NCBI GenBank assembly: GCA_003283905.1
Contig: QBXA01000008.1
Span: 1 to 64,000, forward strand
Direction: 5' to 3'
DNA length: 64,000 nucleotides
From: Pelagibacteraceae bacterium AG-319-F18
GTDB lineage: Bacteria > Pseudomonadota > Alphaproteobacteria > Pelagibacterales > Pelagibacteraceae
In this document: positions 1 through 9,380 of the stretch, in pieces
How positions within the stretch are numbered: position 1 is the stretch's first letter
How the letters are laid out: every line of letters begins with the position of its first letter
Translations under genes and position numbers: made by a program
The notes under the pieces: generated by a model
Told to the model about the DNA's origin: nothing
The model's database searches: none
The model's input: only the letters and a program-made list of their open reading frames with translations

Positions 1-1008
1 AGGTAATGTCTTGTTTTTTTTAGACCAAGCATCAGGTACCAACATAAGTTTAGCAAGCGGCGCGGGTTGTCCAGATTTGTTTAATAATTCAAAAACATTA
101 TCAAGTGCTGCTGAGTCGGAAACACCTTTTTGTATAACAGGTTTTAAATTCTCTATATCATCAAAAAGTGGGCTGCTCATTTCTTGTTCGTGAACTTTCA
201 TCCAATTTTTATTTCCTTTATAAGTATTTATTTCACCATTATGTGCTATAGCTCTAAATGGTTGAGCAAGACTCCAACTAGGTGCTGTATTAGTTGAAAA
301 TCTTTGATGAAATATTGCGTATCTTGAAACAAATCTTTCATCTTTTAAATCTAAGTAAAAATCTGATATTGCCTCAGCTAAGTAAAGTCCTTTATATATT
401 ATTGACTTAGAGCTTATGGAACAAACATAAAAATTATTTAAGGATAATTGAAAAGCTTTGTTTTCAATTCTTTTTCTAGTTTCATAAATTTTTCTCTCTA
501 ATTTTTTATCAAGTAAATTAAAATCATTAGATCTAAAAAGAACTTGGATAATTTCTGGCATGGTTTGTAAAGCTTTATCACCTAAAACTTTTGGATTAAC
601 TGGCACTTGTCTCCAGCCATAAATACTAAAATTATTCTTGGTAAGTTCACTTTCAACAATTGTTTTACAACTCTCTTGGGCAGCATAATCATTTCTGGGT
701 AAAAAAATCATGCCTACACAAATTTCAGAATTATCATAATCGTGACCAGTTACTTCAATTTTTTCTATGAAAAAATCCTTTGGAATTTCTACATGGATCC
801 CAGCTCCATCACCTGTTTTACCATCTGCATCTACCGCTCCTCTATGCCATACAGCCTTAAGAGCCTCTATACCGTACTCAACTATCTTCCTGGACTTTTT
901 TCCCTCAGTAGATGCAATAACACCTACTCCACAAGCATCATGCTCCATTTCTGTTGAATACACATGATTTTTTTCAAGTAATTTTAAATTTTTTTTATAG
1001 TTTTTCAT
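1..1008 (-). CDS. gltB: Glutamate synthase large subunit, N-terminal part (runs off the left edge)
   Basis: Reverse-strand reading from ATG at 1008 gives MKNYKKNLKLLEKNHVYSTEMEHDACGVGVIAS...; class II glutaminase start of GltB; absent from ORF track because truncated. Starts in a TAATG overlap with the gltD stop. Confidence 0.9.
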   Translation of the reverse strand, partial: MKNYKKNLKLLEKNHVYSTEMEHDACGVGVIASTEGKKSRKIVEYGIEALKAVWHRGAVDADGKTGDGAGIHVEIPKDFFIEKIEVTGHDYDNSEICVGMIFLPRNDYAAQESCKTIVESELTKNNFSIYGWRQVPVNPKVLGDKALQTMPEIIQVLFRSNDFNLLDKKLERKIYETRKRIENKAFQLSLNNFYVCSISSKSIIYKGLYLAEAISDFYLDLKDERFVSRYAIFHQRFSTNTAPSWSLAQPFRAIAHNGEINTYKGNKNWMKVHEQEMSSPLFDDIENLKPVIQKGVSDSAALDNVFELLNKSGQPAPLAKLMLVPDAWSKKNKTLP

Positions 1009-2468
1009 TAAGCAACTTTTGAAGTTTTAATTTCATTGTTTTCAAGATGAGTTTTTATTGCTGAAGCTGCGTCTCTTCCATCTTTAATAGCCCAAACAAC
1101 TAATGAAGCACCCCTCACAATATCACCCGCAGCAAAAACACCTTTTAAATTAGTTTCCATTGTATCGAAATCTGCTTTTATAGTTCCCCATTTAGTAACT
1201 TGTAATTCATTAGCATCAAATAATTTTGGTAGATCTTCTGGATCAAAACCAAGTGCTTTAATTACCATGTCAGCTTTAACTTCGTAATCTGACCCTTGCT
1301 GAACTTCAGGTCGTCTTCTACCACTTTCATCAGGTTCACCTAATTTAATTTGGTCAACTATTAATCTTTCAACTTTATTTGTACCCTTAAATTCTTTTGG
1401 ACTTGATAACCAAACAAATTCTACTCCTTCTTCTTCAGCATTAGCTACTTCTCTTGCTGATCCAGGCATATTTTCTTTGTCTCTTCTATACAAACATTTA
1501 ACTGATATTGCTTTTTGTCTTATCGAAGTTCTTACACAGTCCATGGCTGTATCTCCACCACCAATAACAACTACATCTTTACCCTCCGCATTCAAAATAC
1601 CATTGTCAAACATCTCTACTTCATCTCCTAATCCTTTTTTATTTGAAGCAGTTAAAAAATCCATTGCTGGAAAAATATTATTAAGATCATTGCCTGGTAA
1701 TTCAACTTCTCTAGCCATGTAAACACCTGTTGCTATTAATATTGCATCATGTTTTTTTCTTAACTGATCTAAAGTTGTATCTTTGCCAACTTCAAAATTT
1801 TGAACGAATTCTATTCCCCCATCTTTTAAAAGTCTTGTTCTTCTCTCAACTACATCCTTTTCTAATTTAAAATTTGGAATGCCATAGATTAATAAACCAC
1901 CAGCTCTATCATATCTGTCATAAACTGTAATTTTGTAACCATTTTTTCTTAGTTGTTCTGCTGCAGCTAATCCTGCTGGTCCAGCGCCAATTATTCCAAC
2001 ACTTTGGTTTTTTTCATTTAAAACATTAATAGGTTTTACCCAACCTTGTTCCCATGCGTTATCAGTGATATATTTTTCCATTGAACCGATGGTTACAGTT
2101 CCATGACCTGATTGTTCAATTACACAATTACCTTCACATAATCTGTCTTGTGGACAAATTCTTCCACACACTTCTGGCATGTTATTGGTGCTTTGAGATA
2201 GCTCATAAGCCTCTTTTAGCCTTCCCTCTGCTGTCAATTTAAGCCAATCAGGAATGTTATTACTTAAAGGACAATGTACTTGGCAAAATGGAACTCCACA
2301 CTGAGAACATCTGCTAGATTGTTCTTTTGCTTTATCACCAATAAATTCATCATATATTTCATTGAAGTCTTTTTTTCTTACTTCTGTCCCTCTTTTAGGT
2401 GGAGTTTGTTGACCTATCTTTACAAATTTAAGCATTTTATCAGTCATAAAATAAATAAGTTTAGGCAA
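1008..2468 (-). CDS. gltD: Glutamate synthase small subunit (start codon uncertain; 2435 also plausible)
   Basis: 486 aa; CSQCGVPFCQVHCPLSNNIPDW FeS motif, GAGPAGLAAAEQLRKNGY and GGGDTAMDCVRT nucleotide-binding motifs; adjacent to gltB. Confidence 0.95.
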   Translation of the reverse strand: MPKLIYFMTDKMLKFVKIGQQTPPKRGTEVRKKDFNEIYDEFIGDKAKEQSSRCSQCGVPFCQVHCPLSNNIPDWLKLTAEGRLKEAYELSQSTNNMPEVCGRICPQDRLCEGNCVIEQSGHGTVTIGSMEKYITDNAWEQGWVKPINVLNEKNQSVGIIGAGPAGLAAAEQLRKNGYKITVYDRYDRAGGLLIYGIPNFKLEKDVVERRTRLLKDGGIEFVQNFEVGKDTTLDQLRKKHDAILIATGVYMAREVELPGNDLNNIFPAMDFLTASNKKGLGDEVEMFDNGILNAEGKDVVVIGGGDTAMDCVRTSIRQKAISVKCLYRRDKENMPGSAREVANAEEEGVEFVWLSSPKEFKGTNKVERLIVDQIKLGEPDESGRRRPEVQQGSDYEVKADMVIKALGFDPEDLPKLFDANELQVTKWGTIKADFDTMETNLKGVFAAGDIVRGASLVVWAIKDGRDAASAIKTHLENNEIKTSKVA

Positions 2469-2630
2469 AATTATACCTTGTTTTTATTAATTAAAGCTTA
2501 AAATAGGTCAGCTATTATGACCTTTAAAAACACTATAAGATAGGAAATTAAAGGATTTCTAATTATTGCATAACTAATATGCTTAAATCGAATTGTTTTA
2601 AATGGATTTTTTTTAAGCTAGTTAGATAAA

Positions 2631-3395
2631 ATGTTTAAAAACATTATAGAAGTTTTAATACTTTCGGCTATTCAAGGTATTTCTGAATTCTTACCAATAA
2701 GCTCATCAGCACATCTCATATTGATTTCAAGTTTATATGAATTCAAATCTAGTTCTTTATTAATAGATATTAGTCTCCACTTGGGATCTTTATTTGCTAT
2801 TATTTATTATTTCAGAGAAGATTTATTAAATGTTAAGGATAATAAAAGACTATTGAGTCTTATTATAGTTGGGTCAATTCCATTAATCATTGTTGGATAT
2901 GTTTTATATTCTACAGGTATTATTTATAATTTACGAAATATAAAAGTTATTGCATGGACAACTTTAATTTTTGGAATTATTTTATATATAGCGGATAAAA
3001 ATAGTTTTGATAAAAAAATTTCTTCAAATTTAAATCTTAAATCAATTCTTTTTATAAGTTTATTTCAAATTCTTTCATTAGTACCAGGAGTTAGTAGAGC
3101 AGGTATAACAATTACAGCTGCAAGGATTTTAAGATTTAATAGATTAGATTCTGGAAAAATATCATTTTTACTTTCAATCCCTGCTTTGGCTGGAGCTAGT
3201 TTTTTAGGATTAAAAGATATGTTTACTCAATCAATTAGTTTTAATTATTTGGTAATGATTGCAATATCTGCTTCATTTATTTTTTCTTTTGTAACGGTAA
3301 AATTTTTTTTAATTTATATTAATAAATTCTCCATGAATGCCTTCGTAATTTATAGAATTATAATAGCATTAATTTTATTTGCTTTAATTTATTAA
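2631..3395 (+). CDS. uppP: Undecaprenyl-diphosphate phosphatase
   Basis: 254 aa multi-TM protein with AIQGISEFLPISSSAHLIL and PGVSRAGITI motifs. Confidence 0.92.
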   Translation: MFKNIIEVLILSAIQGISEFLPISSSAHLILISSLYEFKSSSLLIDISLHLGSLFAIIYYFREDLLNVKDNKRLLSLIIVGSIPLIIVGYVLYSTGIIYNLRNIKVIAWTTLIFGIILYIADKNSFDKKISSNLNLKSILFISLFQILSLVPGVSRAGITITAARILRFNRLDSGKISFLLSIPALAGASFLGLKDMFTQSISFNYLVMIAISASFIFSFVTVKFFLIYINKFSMNAFVIYRIIIALILFALIY

Positions 3396-4285
3396 GAATA
3401 TTTTTTTTTAACCAAAGGTAATAGTTGAGATAACAAAACACCACATAGAATAAAAAAGCATCCAAGCAAATTATTAATATCTAAAATTTGATTTAAGATA
3501 TACCAGGCTGCAATAGTTGCAAACACACCTTCTAAAGAAAAGATTATTGCTGCGGGGGCAGGGGTTATATTTTTTTGAGCATATATTTGTAAAACAAAAG
3601 CAAAACCTCCTGATAAAATACCAGCATATAAAATAGAATTTATTTCTTTCATAATATCAATATAAATAAACTCCTCATAAATAGTTCCTATTACAAAAGA
3701 TAACAAAGCTACGATTAGAGTTTGTAAAGCACCTAGTGTTAAAGGAAGATCATATTTTTTGACAATTATTCCAGTAAAGATTATGTGAGTGCTCCAAAAT
3801 AAAGCACCAAGAATAACCAAACTGTCTCCAAGTCTTACTGTTGCATCGTAAAAGTTTGTTAATAAATATCCTCCAATTAAACATAAAACTACAGAAGGCC
3901 AAACACTCCAATGAATTGATGTTCTTTTAAAAATAAAAATAATGATTGGAACCATTGGAACATAAAAAATTGTAAAAAATGCTGCATTTGCAACATCTGT
4001 ATAAAGGAGTGCCACTTGTTGCAAAGCTGAACCTAAAAACAAAGATAAACCAATCAAAAATGAGAGAGTAATAAAGGTTTTAACGTCAGATCTAAACTCT
4101 GATTTAAATTTTTTTAATTCAAATAACAAAACAAGTGGTGTGATTGCTAAGAACCCTATAAAAAATCTTACCGCATTAAATGTGAATGGACCTATGTTAT
4201 CCATGCCCGTATCTTGAGCAATAAACGTTGTGCCCCAGATAAAAGTACACAATAAAGCACTTAATAATGATGTGGTTTTTGACAT
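3392..4285 (-). CDS. EamA/DMT family transporter
   Basis: 297 aa, two EamA-like repeats of TM helices (TFIWGTTFIAQDTG...; SLEGVFATIAAWYILNQ). Confidence 0.85.
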   Translation of the reverse strand: MSKTTSLLSALLCTFIWGTTFIAQDTGMDNIGPFTFNAVRFFIGFLAITPLVLLFELKKFKSEFRSDVKTFITLSFLIGLSLFLGSALQQVALLYTDVANAAFFTIFYVPMVPIIIFIFKRTSIHWSVWPSVVLCLIGGYLLTNFYDATVRLGDSLVILGALFWSTHIIFTGIIVKKYDLPLTLGALQTLIVALLSFVIGTIYEEFIYIDIMKEINSILYAGILSGGFAFVLQIYAQKNITPAPAAIIFSLEGVFATIAAWYILNQILDINNLLGCFFILCGVLLSQLLPLVKKKYS

Positions 4286-4293
4286 GACTTATG

Positions 4294-5559
4294 TTAAACA
4301 GCTAGTTTATAGGCAAAATTTTTGCCTAAATTTTCTTTTAAATCATTATTAAATCTTGCAGCCTCAGCTCCATCAATAATTCTATGATCATAAGATAAAG
4401 ATATTGGCAACATTATTCTTGTTTGAAATTCTCCATTAATGAATATTTGTTTTTTATGAGATTTACCTACTCCTAAGATTGCAACTTCTGGATAATTTAT
4501 AATTGGAGTAAAAAATGATCCTCCTATTCCACCTAAACTTGTAATAGTCATAGAGCCTCCAAATAATTCTTTTTTATCAATTTTAAGATTTCGACATAGT
4601 TCACTTACTTCTTTTAATTCTTTGCTAAGAAGTAAAATTTTTTTGTTATTAGCATTTCTAATTTTAGGAACCATTAAACCATTAGGTGTATCAACAGCAA
4701 TTCCAATGTGGAAATATTTTTTTAATGTCATTTTTCCTGTTTCAATTTCATCAATAGAAGAATTAAAACTCGGAAATTTTTTTAAAGATGCTACTAATGC
4801 TTTAATTATAAATGCCAAAGGAGTGATTTTAATATTTTCTCCAGTATATATATCTGTCAGAGAAGTTCTGAAGCTTTCCATTTCCGTTATATCTGCTTCA
4901 TCATGGTTTGTGACATGCGGTATAGTTGTCCAAGAATTGGTTAAGTAAACTGAAGATAGCTTTTTTACTCTTGGAATATCTTTAATTTCAATTTCTCCAA
5001 AATCAGAATGGTCAAATTCATTTTTAATTTTATTTGTCTTATCTTCTTTAATTTCATTAATATTTTTTGCTTTAGATGAAACAAATTTTTTAATATCATC
5101 CTCAATAACTCTTCCATCTTTTTCACTTCCCGTAACTTGAACAATATCTACTCCAAGTTCCCTTGCAAATTTTCGAGCTTTTGGGCTAGCGGATAGTACA
5201 TCTTGAGATTTAGTTTTTGCTTGATTAATTGAAATTTGTTCTAATTCTGTTTTTATTACTTTTATTTTTTTGAACTCTTTTTCAATATCTGGTTTTTCTT
5301 CAGCCTTTTCTCTTATTTGTGATTTGCCCTCTAAAATTAATATTAAATCACCCTCTGAAACTTTATCCCCTATTTTTATTTTTAAAGATTTAATTTTACC
5401 ATAAAAGTTTGATGGAATTTCCACACTGGATTTATCGCTCTCAATTGTGATCAAAGGATCGTTTTTTATAATTGTTTGGCCTTCCAAAACCAGGACTTCT
5501 ATTACCTCAACATCTTTAAAATCTCCAATATTTGGTACTTTAATTTCAATTTCTGACAT
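4294..5559 (-). CDS. aceF: Pyruvate dehydrogenase E2, dihydrolipoamide acetyltransferase
   Basis: N-terminal lipoyl domain (TIESDKSSVEIPS), E3-binding domain (SASPKARKFARELGVDI), catalytic SYDHRIIDGAEAARF. Confidence 0.93.
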   Translation of the reverse strand: MSEIEIKVPNIGDFKDVEVIEVLVLEGQTIIKNDPLITIESDKSSVEIPSNFYGKIKSLKIKIGDKVSEGDLILILEGKSQIREKAEEKPDIEKEFKKIKVIKTELEQISINQAKTKSQDVLSASPKARKFARELGVDIVQVTGSEKDGRVIEDDIKKFVSSKAKNINEIKEDKTNKIKNEFDHSDFGEIEIKDIPRVKKLSSVYLTNSWTTIPHVTNHDEADITEMESFRTSLTDIYTGENIKITPLAFIIKALVASLKKFPSFNSSIDEIETGKMTLKKYFHIGIAVDTPNGLMVPKIRNANNKKILLLSKELKEVSELCRNLKIDKKELFGGSMTITSLGGIGGSFFTPIINYPEVAILGVGKSHKKQIFINGEFQTRIMLPISLSYDHRIIDGAEAARFNNDLKENLGKNFAYKLAV

Positions 5560-8500
5560 TATAATTTAGTTGGCATTGGTTTTTCGCCATCAATATTATA
5601 TTTCTTTATTGCTTCTTTTGCATATTTCGAAGCTATTAGCTGTTCTTTTGCTAAAACGCTCAAACTATAAGCAACCAAATGCTCTTTATCGACTTCAAAG
5701 AACTTTCTTAAATTTTTTCTAGTATCACTTCTGCCAAAACCATCTGTTCCTAAAGAGTAAAAACTTTTGTTAGTATATGGTCTTATTTGATCTGAATTCA
5801 TTCTCATATAATCTGATGCAGCCATTATTGGACCTTCAGATTTTCCCAAACATTTTTCAACAAATGAAGTTTTTAGTTCTTTATCAGGGTTTAAAAGATT
5901 ATATCTTTCAACTTCCATTCCATCTTTTCTTAACTCGTTAAAACTTGTTACACTCCAAATTTCACTATCAATTTGATATTCATTTTGAAGAACTTCGGCT
6001 GCAGCCATCATTTCACGAAGGATAGTGCCTGATCCTAAAAGTTGGATTTTTGTTTTCTTAAACTTATTATATTCTTTAATTTTATACATTCCTTTAAGAA
6101 TACCTTCTTCACAGTTTTTGTCTTTTGGCATTTCAGGATGAGAATAGTTTTCATTCATTGTAGTAATATAATAAAAAACATTTTCTTTCTTTTCATGCAT
6201 TCTTCTCATTCCTTCTCTAAAAATTACAGCTAGCTCGTAATGAAAAGTTGGATCATAAGTTACACAATTTGGTATTGTAGATGCTATTAGATGGCTGTGT
6301 CCATCTTGGTGTTGAAGTCCTTCTCCAGCTAGAGTAGTTCTTCCTGCAGTAGCACCAATTAAAAATCCTCTAGCTTGACTATCGCCAGCAGCCCACGCAA
6401 GATCTCCAATCCTTTGGAAACCAAACATAGAATAAAAAATATAAATTGGAATCATTTCTATATCATGGTTTGTGTACGCGGTAGCAGCCGCAATCCAAGA
6501 TGACATTGCACCAGCTTCATTAATTCCTTCTTCTAGCACCTGACCACTTTTATCTTCACGATAAGAACTCAATTGTGCTGCATCTTCAGGCTCATATTTC
6601 TGACCTTCATGAGCATAAATTCCAATTTTTTGAAAAAAACCTTCCATTCCAAATGTTCTTGCCTCATCAGGTATAATTGGAACTAAACGTGGTGAAATAT
6701 TTTTATCTCTAAGTAAATTTGTTAACATTCTTACTAAAGCCATTGTAGTAGACATTTCTTTTTCACCAGTTGAGACTTTCATAAAATCAAAGATATCTTT
6801 TGATGGTGCCTTAACAGGTTTTGCATAAGTAGTTCTTTCGGGTAAAAAACCTCCTAAGTTAAGCCTTCTTTCTTTCAAATACTTAATCTCAGGTGATTTG
6901 TTGTCAGGTTTAAAATATTCGATATTTCTAACTTGATCATCTGTCAAAGGTACATCGAACCTATCTCTGTAATACATCAAATCATCAACATCTAATTTTT
7001 TTGTTTGGTGAGTTGTGTTTACACTTTCACCAGTTTTACCCATTCCATAGCCTTTTATTGTTTTGGCTATTATAACTGTTGGGCTTCCTTGATTTTTTGT
7101 AGCTTTATCATAAGCCGCATATACCTTGTGTGGATCATGCCCACCTCTGTTTAACCTCCATATATCTTTATCTGATAGGCTTGATACTAATTCTTGTGTT
7201 TCAGGATATTTACCAAAAAACTTTTCTCGTACATAAGCTCCATCTCTAGCTTTCATTGCTTGGTATTCACCATCAACTGTTTCGTTCATTATTTTAACTA
7301 AATGACCTGTTTTATCATTTGCTATCAATGAGTCCCAATATGAACCCCAAATTACTTTAATTACATTCCAACCAGCTCCGCGGAAACTACCCTCTAATTC
7401 TTGAATAATTTTTCCATTTCCTCTTACAGGTCCATCAAGTCTTTGAAGATTACAATTTACTACAAATATTAAATTATCTAACTTTTCTCTTGCTGCTAGC
7501 CCAATAGCACCCATAGACTCAGGTTCATCCATTTCTCCATCACCTAAAAATGCCCAAACTTTTCGACCCTCATCTTTAATTAGACTTCTGTTAATTAAAT
7601 ATTTCATGTATCTTGCCTGATAAATTGCAAGCATTGGACCTAAGCCCATTGAAACAGTTGGAAATTGCCAAAACTTAGGCATCAACCATGGATGTGGATA
7701 CGAAGAAAGTCCACCTGAATTTACCTCTTGTCTAAAACTATCTAATTGTTTTTCATTTAATCTACCCTCTAAGAATGCTCTAGCATACATCCCTGGAGCA
7801 CTGTGGCCTTGAAAATAAACTAAATCTCCACCAAATTTATTGTTTTTTGCTCTCCAAAAATGATTCATACCGACATCGTATAAAGTTGCAGCAGATGCAA
7901 ATGTACCTATATGTCCACCTAGCTCTGGAAATTTCTTATTTGCTCTAACTACCATTGCAGCTGCATTCCATCTAATTAAAGATCTAATTCTTCTCTCAAT
8001 ATTCTGATCTCCATTTGATTTAACTTCTGCTTCGGGAGGGATCGTATTTATATAAGGAGTGTTTTGAGTATAAGGGATATTTGCACCCTCACGATAAGCT
8101 TTGTTAATTAATTCTTTAATCAAAAAATGGGCTCTTTGATTTCCATCTTTTAAAATAACTGCTGACAAAGACTCCAGCCAATCTTGAGTTTCTAAAGGAT
8201 CTGAATCTTTACCGTTGGTGACCTGAATAGTTGATTGTTCTTTCTTTTGAGAAGGTTGCTGAGTAACTTTAACCTCATCTTTTTTCTCTGCCAAAGCTGC
8301 TTCGGCTTGTTTAATGATGCTTTCAGTATCTTTTGGAATAGGCTTGTCATCAACACTTTTACTTGATGAAGATATGTTTAGAATTAAATCATCTTTTGAA
8401 ACCTTGTCTCCAACTTTAATTGCTACACTTTCTATTTTTCCAGAAATTGTAGAGGGAATTTCAACGCTAGACTTATCACTTTCAATTGTAACTACTGGAT

Positions 8501-8597
8501 CATTTGCTTTTATCTGATCACCTTGTTTTACAAGAATCTCAATAACTTCAACTTCCTCAAAATCTCCAATATCTGGGACAAGTAATTTTTCACTCAT
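5559..8597 (-). CDS. aceE: Pyruvate dehydrogenase E1 (homodimeric AceE type) with an N-terminal lipoyl domain
   Basis: 1012 aa; AceE-type E1 (GDGEMDEPESMGAIGLAAREKLDNLIFVVNCNLQRLDGPVRGNGK) preceded by lipoyl domain with VTIESDKSSVEIPSTISGKIE. Confidence 0.93.
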   Translation of the reverse strand: MSEKLLVPDIGDFEEVEVIEILVKQGDQIKANDPVVTIESDKSSVEIPSTISGKIESVAIKVGDKVSKDDLILNISSSSKSVDDKPIPKDTESIIKQAEAALAEKKDEVKVTQQPSQKKEQSTIQVTNGKDSDPLETQDWLESLSAVILKDGNQRAHFLIKELINKAYREGANIPYTQNTPYINTIPPEAEVKSNGDQNIERRIRSLIRWNAAAMVVRANKKFPELGGHIGTFASAATLYDVGMNHFWRAKNNKFGGDLVYFQGHSAPGMYARAFLEGRLNEKQLDSFRQEVNSGGLSSYPHPWLMPKFWQFPTVSMGLGPMLAIYQARYMKYLINRSLIKDEGRKVWAFLGDGEMDEPESMGAIGLAAREKLDNLIFVVNCNLQRLDGPVRGNGKIIQELEGSFRGAGWNVIKVIWGSYWDSLIANDKTGHLVKIMNETVDGEYQAMKARDGAYVREKFFGKYPETQELVSSLSDKDIWRLNRGGHDPHKVYAAYDKATKNQGSPTVIIAKTIKGYGMGKTGESVNTTHQTKKLDVDDLMYYRDRFDVPLTDDQVRNIEYFKPDNKSPEIKYLKERRLNLGGFLPERTTYAKPVKAPSKDIFDFMKVSTGEKEMSTTMALVRMLTNLLRDKNISPRLVPIIPDEARTFGMEGFFQKIGIYAHEGQKYEPEDAAQLSSYREDKSGQVLEEGINEAGAMSSWIAAATAYTNHDIEMIPIYIFYSMFGFQRIGDLAWAAGDSQARGFLIGATAGRTTLAGEGLQHQDGHSHLIASTIPNCVTYDPTFHYELAVIFREGMRRMHEKKENVFYYITTMNENYSHPEMPKDKNCEEGILKGMYKIKEYNKFKKTKIQLLGSGTILREMMAAAEVLQNEYQIDSEIWSVTSFNELRKDGMEVERYNLLNPDKELKTSFVEKCLGKSEGPIMAASDYMRMNSDQIRPYTNKSFYSLGTDGFGRSDTRKNLRKFFEVDKEHLVAYSLSVLAKEQLIASKYAKEAIKKYNIDGEKPMPTKL

Positions 8598-8758
8598 TAT
8601 TTTAAAACGGTTTATATACCTAAAAAAAAGTATATTTAATGTTAATTTAGCACATTAATAAGGTTTTTTATGTAAACCTGTATTTTATTTGAACAAAAAT
8701 TGTTAATAAAATTAAAAAATACAGTAACTTTAGTGTGTTTTAGAAATTAAATTAATAG

Positions 8759-8835
8759 GGACCGCTGGCCAAATTGGATAAGGCGCTCGGCTACGAACCG
8801 GGAGATTCCAGATTCGAGTTCTGGGCGGTCCACCA
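8759..8835 (+). tRNA. tRNA-Arg(ACG)
   Basis: 77-nt cloverleaf: acceptor GGACCGC/GCGGTCC, anticodon loop CTACGAA, T loop TTCGAGT, encoded 3' CCA. Confidence 0.95.
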
Positions 8836-8849
8836 AAAAGGAAAATGAA

Positions 8850-8948
8850 ATGTTAGATTGGCTTATAAAAGCATCATTACAAAAATCAGTTATATATTTT
8901 TTTATAATTGTTTTAATAATTTTATTAATCTTAACTTTTGTATTATAA
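8850..8948 (+). CDS. Small single-TM protein (32 aa), hypothetical
   Basis: ORF MLDWLIKASLQKSVIYFFIIVLIILLILTFVL* between tRNA-Arg and the thioesterase; one hydrophobic helix; below the ORF-track cutoff. Confidence 0.35.
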   Translation: MLDWLIKASLQKSVIYFFIIVLIILLILTFVL

Positions 8949-8954
8949 AAAATT

Positions 8955-9380
8955 ATGAGCAAAGAGTTTGAACAAATAAGCATTAAGCCTGGATTCATGA
9001 AACACAATGGGGGTGTTTTATTTAGAACGGTATCTGAAACTGAGTATGAATTTAAATCAACAATTAATGAAAATCATTTAAATACTGCCAACATAACTCA
9101 TGGCGGTTATTTGTCAGCGTTAATCGATGCTGGAGCAGGGACTGCTGCTCATAGAGCTAGTGGTAATTCACCATGTGTTACAATTTCATTAGATTTAAAG
9201 TTTATTGGTGCATCTAAAGTGGGTGATGAAATAACTGGATATACAAAAATACTAAAAAAAACAAATACACTTATATTTTTATTTTGTGAATTGAGATGTA
9301 ATGACAAAATTATTACTTCTGCTTCTGGTGTTTGGAAAATTTTAAAAGTTAAATCCTCAAATTTAGGTCCTGATGGTTAA
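8955..9380 (+). CDS. PaaI-like hotdog-fold thioesterase
   Basis: 141 aa; HLNTANITHGGYLSALIDAGAGTAAH hotdog motif. Confidence 0.85.
   Translation: MSKEFEQISIKPGFMKHNGGVLFRTVSETEYEFKSTINENHLNTANITHGGYLSALIDAGAGTAAHRASGNSPCVTISLDLKFIGASKVGDEITGYTKILKKTNTLIFLFCELRCNDKIITSASGVWKILKVKSSNLGPDG

Noticed and set aside
742-967. Two small plus-strand ORFs (71 and 66 aa)
   Set aside because: Lie antisense inside the gltB coding sequence, which clearly encodes the class II glutaminase N-terminus.
8747-9007. 86-aa reverse-strand ORF
   Set aside because: Runs through the tRNA-Arg gene and into the thioesterase start; no recognisable domain.
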